A stretch of 64,000 nucleotides of DNA from Amycolatopsis lexingtonensis. GTDB taxonomy: Bacteria; Actinomycetota; Actinomycetes; Mycobacteriales; Pseudonocardiaceae. The translations under genes and the position numbers were made by a program. This document shows positions 33,526 to 41,781 of the stretch, one piece after another. The stretch covers positions 374,501-438,500 of the forward strand of contig NZ_JADBEG010000001.1 in assembly GCF_014873755.1 (NCBI RefSeq), given 5' to 3'. Under the pieces are notes generated by a model. It worked only from the letters and a program-made list of their open reading frames with translations. It did not search any database and was not told where the DNA came from. How positions within the stretch are numbered: position 1 is the first letter of the stretch; every line of letters starts with the position of its first letter.

Positions 33526-34719
33526 ATGACCGCGCCCGCGGGCACCCAGCCCGAACTCGCCGATCCGGACGGCTACGCCCCGGAGTTCGAAGTGGTCGTC
33601 GAGGGACTGACACTGGACCCGGAGACGAAGAACGACATCCTCGACGTCAAGGTGCACCGCGACCTCGACGAGATGTCGGGCTTCGACCTCGAGCTGAACA
33701 ACTGGGACGACGTCACGCTGAAGTTCAAGTACAGCGATTCGAAAGACCTGCGGATCGGCGCCCACGTCTCCGTCCGGCTCGGCTACGCGGGCCGGCTGCT
33801 GACCGTCGCCACCGGGAAGATCAGCACGCTCGCGCCGAAGTTCCCGGATTCCGCGTCGCCGACCATCTCCATCACCTGCGTGGACGGGCTGCTCGACCTC
33901 AAGGACCGCAAGCCCACCAAGGAAGAGGACAAGAACTTCGTCAACAAGACCGACTGGGAGATCGCCGAGCAGATCGCACGGCGCAACCACCTGGCGTTCG
34001 AGACGACGCACGAGGGCCCGCGGCACGACCTCGTGGTGCAGAAGAACCAGTCCGACGCGCAGTTCCTGATGGAGCGGGCGAAGCGGATCGACTTCGACTG
34101 CTACCTCCTGCCGGACTCGCGCACGGGCGTGCAGACGCTGTACTTCATCAAGCCCACCGACGGGCGCGACTCGCGGCCGATCCGGTTGTTCCGCCTGGCC
34201 TACGCGCCCGGGCTGGCCACCGGGCCGAGCGGGCAGCCGCCCGGCCTGGTGCCCAACCTCCTCGACTTCACCCCGACGATGACCGTGTCCGACCAGGTCA
34301 GCAAGCTCACCGTGCACGGCTGGGACCCGGTCAAGGCGGAGCCGATCGAGTACGTCGCGACCAAGGACGACCTGCCGGGCGGGCAGAACTCCGCCGACGG
34401 GCAGAGCGGGCCCGAGGCGGCGGCGAGCGCGGCCGGCGACCGGCAGGAGGTGGTCGTCGACGCGCCGGTGCTCAACCAGGAGGAAGCCAAGGAGCTGGCC
34501 ATCTCGCTGCTGCGGGAGCGGGCCTACGAGTTCATCACCGCGACCGGCAGGCTGGCCGGGCTGCCGGAGCTGCGTCCGGGGGACAACCTGGAGATCTTCG
34601 GCCTCGGCAACCGGTTCTCCGGCACCTACTTCGTCAAGCGCGTGGAGCACGCCCTCAACACGAGCGGCTTCTTCACCACCTTCACCGCCCGGCGGATCTT
34701 CCAGGGGGACAAGCAATGA
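33526..34719 (+). CDS. gp27-like hub protein (late control D / VgrG N-terminal type)
   Basis: A 397-residue protein of the phage late control gene D family. Its strand-rich N-terminus (FEVVVEGLTLDPETKND) leads into CVDGLLDLKDRKPT, DWEIAEQIARRN and a late-control D-like core (KKNQSDAQFLMERAKRIDFD). The second barrel ends FSGTYFVKRVEHALNTSGF. It forms the trimeric hub above the spike. In Afp8 the hub and spike are one protein; here they are two genes with a 4-bp overlap. Confidence 0.88.
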   Translation: MTAPAGTQPELADPDGYAPEFEVVVEGLTLDPETKNDILDVKVHRDLDEMSGFDLELNNWDDVTLKFKYSDSKDLRIGAHVSVRLGYAGRLLTVATGKISTLAPKFPDSASPTISITCVDGLLDLKDRKPTKEEDKNFVNKTDWEIAEQIARRNHLAFETTHEGPRHDLVVQKNQSDAQFLMERAKRIDFDCYLLPDSRTGVQTLYFIKPTDGRDSRPIRLFRLAYAPGLATGPSGQPPGLVPNLLDFTPTMTVSDQVSKLTVHGWDPVKAEPIEYVATKDDLPGGQNSADGQSGPEAAASAAGDRQEVVVDAPVLNQEEAKELAISLLRERAYEFITATGRLAGLPELRPGDNLEIFGLGNRFSGTYFVKRVEHALNTSGFFTTFTARRIFQGDKQ

Positions 34720-35345
34720 CCGTGCCACGGGCCATGGCGACCGACCAGCGCTTCTACGGCGTCGCGCCGGCGGAGGTCGTGGAGAACGACGGGGACGACG
34801 AGGGCCGCGTCCGGGTCAAGTACTACTGGCTGGACGGCGGTGCGTCGATCAGTCCCTGGATCCGGGTCAGCCAGCTGTACGCGGGCGCCGGCTACGGCTC
34901 GGTGTTCGTGCCCGAGGTCGGCGACGAGGTGCTGGTCGCGTTCTTCCAGGGCGACATGCGCCAGCCGTACGTGCTGGGCGGGCTCTACAACGGCAAGAAG
35001 AAGCCTCCCGTCGCGCACAAGGACGGGGTCGACCAGAAGATCATCCGGACCAAGGCCGGGCACCGGATCCTGTTCGACGACAAGGAAAAGGAGATCACCA
35101 TCAGCACCGCGTCGGGGGCGAAGGTGGTGCTCAAGGACAGCGGCGAGATCACCCTCGAAGCCAAGAGCGTGACGGTGCAGGCGGCCGAAATCGACCTCGG
35201 CGGCGGCTCGTCCGAGCCCGTCGTGCTCGGCAACGCGCTGATGCAGGCCTTCGTGCAGCACACCCATCCGGTGGCGGGCGCGGCCACCGGGCCCGCGACG
35301 CCGCTGCCGCCGACCGTGCTCGCGAAGAAGGTGAAGGCGACGTGA
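34716..35345 (+). CDS. gp5/VgrG-like central spike protein
   Basis: A 209-residue phage baseplate assembly protein V type: the OB domain contains GRVRVKYYWLDGG...SPWIRVSQLYAGAGYGSVFVPEVGDEV. A C-terminal beta-helix-like repeat (TISTASGAKVVLKDSGEITLEAKSVTVQ) follows. The last 40 residues (VLGNALMQAFVQHTHPVAG) resemble a spike-tip segment; a separate PAAR gene is not present. ATG overlaps the gp27 stop. Confidence 0.9.
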   Translation: MTVPRAMATDQRFYGVAPAEVVENDGDDEGRVRVKYYWLDGGASISPWIRVSQLYAGAGYGSVFVPEVGDEVLVAFFQGDMRQPYVLGGLYNGKKKPPVAHKDGVDQKIIRTKAGHRILFDDKEKEITISTASGAKVVLKDSGEITLEAKSVTVQAAEIDLGGGSSEPVVLGNALMQAFVQHTHPVAGAATGPATPLPPTVLAKKVKAT

Positions 35346-35746
35346 CCGAACCTTTCCTCGGCACCGGCTGGCGGTTCCCGATCCTGCCCGACGAGGCCGG
35401 CCGGCTGTCCTACGCCGTCGGCGAGACGAGCATCGAGCACTGCCTGCGCGCGCTGCTGCTCACCGCCACGGGCGAGCGCGTGATGCGCCCGGACCTCGGC
35501 ACCACCGTGCAGGAGTCGGTGTTCGCGCCGGGCAGCGTGCAGAACCTGCGGAGCCTCGAACGGTCGATCGCCGACGCGGTCAAGAAGTTCGAGCCGCGGG
35601 TGGAGCTGGCGAGCGTCCTCGCCGAGGCCGACCCGGCCGACGAGTCCCGCGTGACGATCTCCGTCGAGTACCGGATCCGGCGCACCAACACCAAGGCCAA
35701 CCTGGTGTTCCCGTTCTACCTCGGCCTGACGGGGACGACGCCATGA
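35342..35746 (+). CDS. gp25/GPW-like baseplate wedge protein (Afp9-like)
   Basis: A 134-residue protein. Core motif: FLGTGWRFPILPDEAGRLSYA, then ERVMRPDLGTTVQESVFAPGS, which contains the conserved R-(M)-x-P-x-G-x-G/T of the gp25/TssE group. It joins the wedge to the first sheath ring and has a role in sheath assembly. Overlaps both neighbours by 4 bp (GTGA, ATGA). Confidence 0.92.
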   Translation: MTEPFLGTGWRFPILPDEAGRLSYAVGETSIEHCLRALLLTATGERVMRPDLGTTVQESVFAPGSVQNLRSLERSIADAVKKFEPRVELASVLAEADPADESRVTISVEYRIRRTNTKANLVFPFYLGLTGTTP

Positions 35747-37644
35747 CGCTGCCCGTGCCGAAGCTGGACGACCTCACCTGGGCCGACATGATGGCGGCCA
35801 TCACCCGCCGCATCCCGGCGGAGTCGGACGGCACGTGGACGCTGCACGCGCCCGTCGACCCCGGTGTCACGCTGCTGGAACTGTTCGCCTACGTGCTGGA
35901 GCAGCGGCTCTACTGGCTGGACCAGGCCCCCGACGAGCTCGTCGTCGCGATCCTGAAGCTGCTGGGGCTCGAGCCGCCGCGCGCGGCGCGGGCGGCGGCC
36001 ACGGTCCTCGCGCTCACCGGTGCGGAAACGCCGATGGTGGTGCCCGCGGGCACCGTCCTGGCCCGTGACCCGGCCGCGGCCATCCGCTTCACCCTCGACG
36101 ACGAGGTGACCGTCTTCCCGGTGGCAGGCGAGGCGACGGTGTTCACCGACCGCGACCGCACCGCCGATCTGCTGGCCGGGCACGGGGTTCCGCTGCTGGC
36201 GAGCGACGGGTCCGCCGCCTCGGCCCGGTTCACCCTGCCGCTCGCCGGGGCGCACCCCGCGACCGGCTGGCTGTCGCTGCTGGTCGAGCTCGACTCGCCG
36301 CTGCCGCCGTCGTGGGCGCCGCCCCCGCTCCCCGTCGTCCGCCCGCCGGCCGAGCTGACGTGGTCGTGGTTCCGCCCCAGCGGCGACGCTTCGGGCGAGT
36401 TCGAGGAGGTCGAGGACGGCACCGGCGGGCTGCGGCGCTCCGGCGTGGTGCGGCTGCGGCCGCCGGCCGAATGGTCCACAGTGGACCGCGGGCTGGTGGT
36501 GGCCACCCCGGCCGCGACCTACTCGTCGCCGCCACGGCTGCGGCGGCTGGCGGTCAACGCGTCGGGCGCCCGGCACGCCGAGCACCGCACGGTGACCGGG
36601 CTCGAAGACCAGACCCGTGCGTGGCTGAAGCTGCCGGGCCAGCGGCTCGAGCTGCCGGACGCGGCCGGCCGGCTGCTCACCGCGGTCCTGCACCTGGCCG
36701 GCGAGCGGTGGGACCCGGCGGCCGACTTCGCGTTCGGCTCCGGCCGGGACCGGATCTTCCTGCTCGACCGGCACGACGGCGCGCTGGTGTTCGGCGACGG
36801 CCTCACCGGGCGGATCCCGCGTCCCGGCGGGGAAGTCCGCGTCGACTACACGATCGGCGGCGGCCGCGACGGCAACGGCGGCCTGACGGACAACTGGCTG
36901 CCGGTCGACCTCGCGCTGCCGGTGCGGGCGGCGAACCCGGTCCAGGCCGCCGGCGGGGCGGACCCGGAAACGGTGGCGCAGGCCCGCGACCGGGCCTCGG
37001 GCGCGCTCGGCGAAGTGACCAGGGCGGTCACCGCGGAGGACTACGTCACGCTGGCCGTCACGACGCCCGGCGTGGCGGTCGGCCGCGCCCACGCCGCAGT
37101 CGGCGAGCACCCCGGCTTCCCGTGCGCGCGGGTCCCCGGCGCGGTGACCGTCCACATCGTCCCGGCGGTGCCGCGCGACGGCGACGACGCCGTGCCCGCT
37201 CCGGAACCGGACCCCGGCATGCTGTGCGCGGTCGCGGACCGGCTCGCCGAAGCGCGGTTGCTCACGGCCGAAGTGTTCGTGCGGCCCGCGGTGTACCGGG
37301 ACGTCCGGCTGCGGGTGGACCTCTCCGGCGCGCCGGCCGACCGGGTCCGGGTGTCCACTGTGGCCGGTACGGCGCTGCGCCGGTTCCTCGACCCCTTGGC
37401 GGGCGGCGACGACGGGACGGGCTGGCCGTTCGGCGAGCCCCTGCGCCCTTCGGCGCTGCTGCGGGCCGCGCAGGAAGCGCTCGGCGACCTGGCGGCGGTC
37501 ACCGCCGTCGCGATCGGCGTCGACGGCGCGGAACCGGCGGAGACGTGCGACGACGTACCACTGCGGCCCGGCGAGCTCCCGGCCGTGCGCGAGGTCCGCA
37601 CGCGCGTGGTGCCCGCGGTGGAGCCGGGGGAGGGATTGCTGTGA
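35743..37644 (+). CDS. gpJ-like baseplate wedge protein (Afp11-like)
   Basis: A 633-residue baseplate assembly protein of the P2 gpJ type. The start has LDDLTWADMMAAITRRIP and TLLELFAYVLEQRLYWLDQAP. A middle beta-domain follows, then the wedge core GALVFGDGLTGRIPRPGGEVRVDYTIGGG and ETVAQARDRASGALGEVTRAVTAEDYVTLA. The C-terminus has RRFLDPLAGGDDGTGWPFG. It forms wedges around the hub. A palindrome GTCCACNGTGGAC lies at 36474. The next gene begins after a short interrupted stretch with a 21-bp inverted repeat. Confidence 0.9.
   Translation: MTLPVPKLDDLTWADMMAAITRRIPAESDGTWTLHAPVDPGVTLLELFAYVLEQRLYWLDQAPDELVVAILKLLGLEPPRAARAAATVLALTGAETPMVVPAGTVLARDPAAAIRFTLDDEVTVFPVAGEATVFTDRDRTADLLAGHGVPLLASDGSAASARFTLPLAGAHPATGWLSLLVELDSPLPPSWAPPPLPVVRPPAELTWSWFRPSGDASGEFEEVEDGTGGLRRSGVVRLRPPAEWSTVDRGLVVATPAATYSSPPRLRRLAVNASGARHAEHRTVTGLEDQTRAWLKLPGQRLELPDAAGRLLTAVLHLAGERWDPAADFAFGSGRDRIFLLDRHDGALVFGDGLTGRIPRPGGEVRVDYTIGGGRDGNGGLTDNWLPVDLALPVRAANPVQAAGGADPETVAQARDRASGALGEVTRAVTAEDYVTLAVTTPGVAVGRAHAAVGEHPGFPCARVPGAVTVHIVPAVPRDGDDAVPAPEPDPGMLCAVADRLAEARLLTAEVFVRPAVYRDVRLRVDLSGAPADRVRVSTVAGTALRRFLDPLAGGDDGTGWPFGEPLRPSALLRAAQEALGDLAAVTAVAIGVDGAEPAETCDDVPLRPGELPAVREVRTRVVPAVEPGEGLL
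36474..36486. repeat. GTCCACNGTGGAC palindrome
   Basis: Exact copy (centre A) inside the Afp11-like gene, encoding Ser-Thr-Val-Asp. Part of the dispersed motif. Confidence 0.55.
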
Positions 37645-37817
37645 CGTTCCGCGCGAGGGTCGCGAGCGAGCAGGACGTCTTGAATGACTCATTCAGGACC
37701 TCCCAAGACCTGAATGAGTCATTCAAGACATCGGCGGTGCGCCGGTCTCGCCGGAGTCCGTTGTCGGGCTCGGCGCATGTGGCCTCGGGAGCGCGAACCG
37801 GGGGTGGGGTGCGATGA
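37641..37817 (+). CDS. Possible 58-aa linking ORF containing the inverted repeat
   Basis: A GTG at 37641 overlaps the Afp11-like stop (GTGA), and the ORF stop TGA at 37815 overlaps the next ATG (ATGA). The frame therefore keeps the translational-coupling pattern of the operon. The repeat is read in frame as VLNDSFRTS and DLNESFKTS; the rest is Arg/Ser-rich and unlike known proteins. It could be a translated spacer, or the remnant of a small gene disrupted by the repeat. A real function is doubtful. Confidence 0.25.
   Translation: MTFRARVASEQDVLNDSFRTSQDLNESFKTSAVRRSRRSPLSGSAHVASGARTGGGVR
37677..37729. repeat. Perfect 21-bp inverted repeat (REP-like), 11-bp spacer
   Basis: Arms 37677-37697 and 37709-37729 are perfect inverted copies. 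Each arm itself contains the near-palindrome TGAATGACTCATTCA (or its complement). At ~40% GC, it is far AT-richer than its surroundings. It lies between the two gpJ-like genes. I recall similar TGAATGA-TCATTCA repeats in Amycolatopsis genomes, but cannot verify this here. Confidence 0.8.
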
Positions 37818-39853
37818 CCGACGTCTGGTGGGCGCGCGATTCGGACGAAGAAGCGCGCATCGTCCCCGGCCCCGGGCCGTCCGGGGTGCAGCCGGAGCTC
37901 GTCGACGCGACGCGGGAAGCGGTGCGGGGCGCCGTGCGCGACCGCATCCCCGGCTACACCCCGGATTGGACCAGCTTCGACCGGCAGGACGCCGGGGTCG
38001 CGCTCGTGCGGCTCTTCGGCACCCAGGCCGAACCCGTGCTCCTGCGGGTCAACCGGCTGCCGGAGAAGATCCTCGCCGAGCACCTGAACACCGCGGGCGT
38101 GCGCCGCCGTCCCGCGACCGCGGCGGCCGCGCTGCTCGAGTTCACCGTGAAGCCGCCGGACGGCGCTTCGGTGCTCGTCCCCGCCGGGTTCCAGGCGGCC
38201 GCCACCGGGACCGGCGGCGACGTCGTCTACGAGACCGACCAGGACCTCTACGCCACCCCCGCCACCCTGAGCGTGCTCGCGGTGCAGCGGGGCGGGGCGC
38301 TGGAGCCGGTGCCGCTCGGCCCGAACGGGCCGGGTCGGCCGTTCGCGCCGTTCGGCACCGAACCCCAACCGGGCAACGCGCTGTGGCTGGGCCTCGACGG
38401 CACCGCGAGCCCGTTCCCCTCGCTGTCGCTGGGGTTCGTGATCGCGGCCGCGCCGCCGGTGCCCGCGGCCGCCGGCGGGCTCACCCCGCTGCCGCTGGCA
38501 CCGCAGCCGCTGCTGCGCTGGGACGTGCTGGACGGCGGCCGGTTCCGGCCCGCCGAAGTCGTCCGCGACGGGACGCAGGGACTGCGCGCCAGCGGCGTGG
38601 TGGAGCTGCGGCTGCCCCGCACCTGGGCACCCGGGCAACCGCCGGCCGCGCGCCCGAGCCCGCCGCTGCGCTGGCTGCGGCTGCAGGTCGCGCAGGGCAT
38701 GTTCACGGTCGCGCCGCCGCTCGTGTCGGGACTGCGGCTGAACACCGTCGCCGCCACCGCCGCCCGCACGATCTTCGACGAGCCCCTGGAGCCCATCCAG
38801 GACCCGGCGAACCCGTCCGAACGGCGCCGGCTGCGGCTGAGCCAGGTCCCGATCCTGGCCGGCACCGTGGTGATCGAGGTCGACGACGATCCCGGCATGG
38901 ACCTCTTCGGCACCACCGACGAAGGTGTGTCGCAGTGGCAGGAGGTGCCGAGCCTCGCCGCCTACGGCCCCGACGACCACGTGTTCACCGTCGACTACGA
39001 CACCGGCGTGGTCACCTTCGGCGACGGCGTCAACGGCGCGCCGGTGCCGCCGGGCTTCCGCAACGTCCGCGCGGTGCGCTACCGCGTCGGCGGCGGCGCG
39101 GCGGGCGCGGTGGGCGCCGGTGCCGTCAACGGCGTCGTCACCGCGCGGCCGTTCGTGACCGGCGTGACCAACCCGTTCCCCGCCACCGGCGGCGCCGACG
39201 CCGAGCCCGACGCGGACGTCATGCGGCGCGGGGTGGGGGAGCTGCGGTCCCGCGGCCGGGCCGTCGCCCCCGCCGACTACGGCCTGCTGGCGCTGCGCGC
39301 GCCGGGCGCTTCGATCGCCCGCGCGAACGGGGTGCCGGGCCTGCACCCGGACTTCGCCGGCACGCCCATCCCCGGTGTCGTCGGTGTCCTCGTGGTGCCG
39401 CCGTTCGAAGCGGGCGGCACCGAGCCGCCGGTACCGACCGCCGCGACCCTGCGCGCGGTGGCCGACTTCCTCTCGCGCGAGGTCGCGCCCGCCGGCATCA
39501 CGGTGGTCACCGGACCGGTCGCGTACCGGCGGATCGGCGTCGAAGCCCGGGTCGTGCTCGACACCGGCCAGGACCGGGCCGCCGTCCTCGCCCGCGCGGC
39601 GGACGCCGTGACCACCTACCTGGACCCGGTGCGGGGCGGGGAAAACGGTGGCGGCTGGCCGTTCGGCGGCGCGGTGCGGCACACCGCGCTCGTGCGCCGG
39701 CTGCTGGCGGTGGACGGCGTCCTCGCGGTGTCCGGGCTTTCGCTCACCGCCGACGGGCTGCGGCTGCCGCCGTGCACCGACCACCCGATCCCGCCGGACG
39801 ACCTGGTGTGGCCGGAACGCCCGCTGCTGATCCCGGTGGAGGAGACCGCATGA
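37814..39853 (+). CDS. gpJ-like baseplate wedge protein (Afp12-like)
   Basis: A 679-residue protein related to the Afp11-like one. VDATREAVRGAVRDRIPGYTPDW opens it. The second half has DYDTGVVTFGDGVNGAPVPPGF, VRYRVGGGAAGAVGAGAVNGV, DVMRRGVGELRSRGRAVAPADYGLLALRAPGAS and, at the end, TYLDPVRGGENGGGWPFGG, all matching positions in the gene at 35743. The pair probably forms the hetero wedge as in Afp11/Afp12. Its start overlaps the preceding frame and its stop overlaps the tail-protein gene. Confidence 0.9.
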   Translation: MTDVWWARDSDEEARIVPGPGPSGVQPELVDATREAVRGAVRDRIPGYTPDWTSFDRQDAGVALVRLFGTQAEPVLLRVNRLPEKILAEHLNTAGVRRRPATAAAALLEFTVKPPDGASVLVPAGFQAAATGTGGDVVYETDQDLYATPATLSVLAVQRGGALEPVPLGPNGPGRPFAPFGTEPQPGNALWLGLDGTASPFPSLSLGFVIAAAPPVPAAAGGLTPLPLAPQPLLRWDVLDGGRFRPAEVVRDGTQGLRASGVVELRLPRTWAPGQPPAARPSPPLRWLRLQVAQGMFTVAPPLVSGLRLNTVAATAARTIFDEPLEPIQDPANPSERRRLRLSQVPILAGTVVIEVDDDPGMDLFGTTDEGVSQWQEVPSLAAYGPDDHVFTVDYDTGVVTFGDGVNGAPVPPGFRNVRAVRYRVGGGAAGAVGAGAVNGVVTARPFVTGVTNPFPATGGADAEPDADVMRRGVGELRSRGRAVAPADYGLLALRAPGASIARANGVPGLHPDFAGTPIPGVVGVLVVPPFEAGGTEPPVPTAATLRAVADFLSREVAPAGITVVTGPVAYRRIGVEARVVLDTGQDRAAVLARAADAVTTYLDPVRGGENGGGWPFGGAVRHTALVRRLLAVDGVLAVSGLSLTADGLRLPPCTDHPIPPDDLVWPERPLLIPVEETA

Positions 39854-41766
39854 CGTGCACACCCACGGCCGTGACGTTCCGGCTCCTCGACGACGTCGTC
39901 GGGTGGGACCAGGACGCCGTGGCGAACCTGACCGGGTTCGGGGACGAGACCGGCGTCCGGCTCGCCCACCCCGGCGCGGCCCCGGACGGCCCGACGCGGA
40001 CGCAGCTGCTGCCCTGGTTCCCCGATCCGCGGCTCGCCCCCGGCTGCGCGCCGTGCGGCTGGTACTTGCTCTCGGGCAAGCGGTTGCTGCGCCGGGACAC
40101 CTGCACCGGCGGCTGGCGGCCCGTCTGGGCCCCCTACCGCGACCCCCGGCTGCTGCACGCGCCGACGGCCGTGGCCGCGCGCGGGCACCGGATCGCCGTG
40201 GTCGACTCCGGCCGGGTCTTCGTGTGGCGCAACGAAGGCGACCACCTGGTCGCGGTGATCGGGCTCCGGCACGCGAAGGTCGTCGCGCTCGCGCAGGACG
40301 AGCAGGTGCTCGTCGCCCGCGAGGGCAGCAGCCGGTTGTGGCGCTACGGCGCCGACGGGCGGCTGTGCGAGGTCATCCGCACGCACGTCCGGGGCGAGAT
40401 CATCGGCATCCGCACCGGGCCCGGCCGCACGATCTGGCTGCTCACCGAGGAAGCCGGCCGGTTCCGGATCTACCGCGACCACTGCGAGTCCACAATGGAC
40501 AAGCTGGCTGCCGAGGTCCCGCCCAGCGGTCTCGTCCGCGCCGACGACGACGGCTTCTGCCTGCGCGAGCGGGGCCCCGACGGCGAGGTGACCTCCTGCT
40601 ACGACTGGGAAGGGCAGCCGCGGGAGGAGCCGGCGCCCGAGGCCGGGCAGTTCGTCACCGAGGGCGAGTTCACCACCTTCCGGATCGACAGCGGGATCTC
40701 GCGCTGCCGGTGGCACCGGGTGCGGGTCGACGCGGACGTGCCGGCGGGTACCGCGGTGTCGGTGTCGATCGTGGTGTCCGAGAACGAGGAATTCGCCGAC
40801 AGCGACTGGCAGACCGCGCCCGCGGGCGTCACCGACTTCCTCGTCGACCAGCCGCCCGGCCGCTACCTCACGGCCCGCGTGCGGCTGTCCGGCGACTCGT
40901 CGGCGACGCCGGTCCTGCACCGGATCCGGCTCGACTTCCCGCGGTCCACCAGCGCGGACCTGCTGCCCGCCGCGTTCCGGCAGGACCCGGCGGCCGACGA
41001 CTTCACCGAGCGGTTCCTGTCCCTGTTCGACGCGACCACGGCCGAGATCGACCGGGTCGTCGAGCGCTACCCGGCGCTGCTCGACCCGGCCGGCGTGCCG
41101 GATGGCGCGCTGCCGTGGCTGGCCGGGCTGCTCGGCCTGTCGTTCGAAGCGGGCTGGGACGCGGAAACGCGCCGGAAGCTGATCACCGCCGCACCCGGGC
41201 TGTACCGGCGGCGCGGCACGCCCGGCGCGCTGAAGGACGCGATCGGGATCGTCTTCGGCGCCGAGCCGGTCATCGACGAACTGGCCGGCGACCGCCACTG
41301 GGCGCAGGTCCGCGCGACCGCGGCGCCGCCGACCGCCCGCGGGCTCGGTTCGGTGCGGCTGTTCGGCCGGTCGTCGTCGCGGCTGCGGCTGGACACTTCA
41401 ACGCTGGGCGCGACGCCACTGCGGGCGTTCGGCGACCCGGACACCGACCCCCTCACCGAGCACGCCCACCGGTTCCGGGTCCTGCTGCCCGCCGGCGCGG
41501 CCGACGAGGAGGCGGTGCGGCGCCTGGTGGTCCGGCAGGCGCCCGCGCACACGAAGGGGGCGGTGCGCGTCGGCGGAACGGGGTTCGTGGTCGGCACGCG
41601 GTCGGCGGTCGGGGTCGACACCGCGTTCGTCCCGCTGCCGCCGCCGGTGGTGGGCGGTGCGCGCCTGAACCACGACGGAGTACTGCGGCCCGGACCACGG
41701 GGCGCCCGCCACGGGGTGAGCGTCGGCGTGGTGTCCGCGGTCGGGGTCCACACGCGAGTGTCTTGA
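39850..41766 (+). CDS. Tail protein with P2 gpI-like C-terminal domain
   Basis: A 638-residue protein. The N-terminal ~300 residues are repeat-like strands with Trp/Arg (RLLHAPTAVAARGHRIAVVD; VFVWRNEGDHLVAVIGLR; VLVAREGSSRLWRYGADGRL), like a beta-propeller. Residues ~370-480 match phage tail protein I (DFTERFLSLFDATTAEIDRV; LPWLAGLLGLSFEAGWDAE; ITAAPGLYRRRGTPGALKDAI). The C-terminus is basic with poorly conserved sequence. It would connect baseplate and fibres. It overlaps the preceding stop by 4 bp. Confidence 0.82.
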   Translation: MTCTPTAVTFRLLDDVVGWDQDAVANLTGFGDETGVRLAHPGAAPDGPTRTQLLPWFPDPRLAPGCAPCGWYLLSGKRLLRRDTCTGGWRPVWAPYRDPRLLHAPTAVAARGHRIAVVDSGRVFVWRNEGDHLVAVIGLRHAKVVALAQDEQVLVAREGSSRLWRYGADGRLCEVIRTHVRGEIIGIRTGPGRTIWLLTEEAGRFRIYRDHCESTMDKLAAEVPPSGLVRADDDGFCLRERGPDGEVTSCYDWEGQPREEPAPEAGQFVTEGEFTTFRIDSGISRCRWHRVRVDADVPAGTAVSVSIVVSENEEFADSDWQTAPAGVTDFLVDQPPGRYLTARVRLSGDSSATPVLHRIRLDFPRSTSADLLPAAFRQDPAADDFTERFLSLFDATTAEIDRVVERYPALLDPAGVPDGALPWLAGLLGLSFEAGWDAETRRKLITAAPGLYRRRGTPGALKDAIGIVFGAEPVIDELAGDRHWAQVRATAAPPTARGLGSVRLFGRSSSRLRLDTSTLGATPLRAFGDPDTDPLTEHAHRFRVLLPAGAADEEAVRRLVVRQAPAHTKGAVRVGGTGFVVGTRSAVGVDTAFVPLPPPVVGGARLNHDGVLRPGPRGARHGVSVGVVSAVGVHTRVS

Positions 41767-41781
41767 GAGGACAGGGAAGAG

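Noticed and set aside
37677..37729. CRISPR array or IS terminal repeat
   Set aside because: Only one pair of inverted arms, no direct repeat units with spacers, no transposase or cas genes nearby.
37641..37817. PAAR gene at this junction
   Set aside because: No PAAR motif and only 58 codons dominated by the inverted repeat; kept as a low-confidence linking ORF instead.
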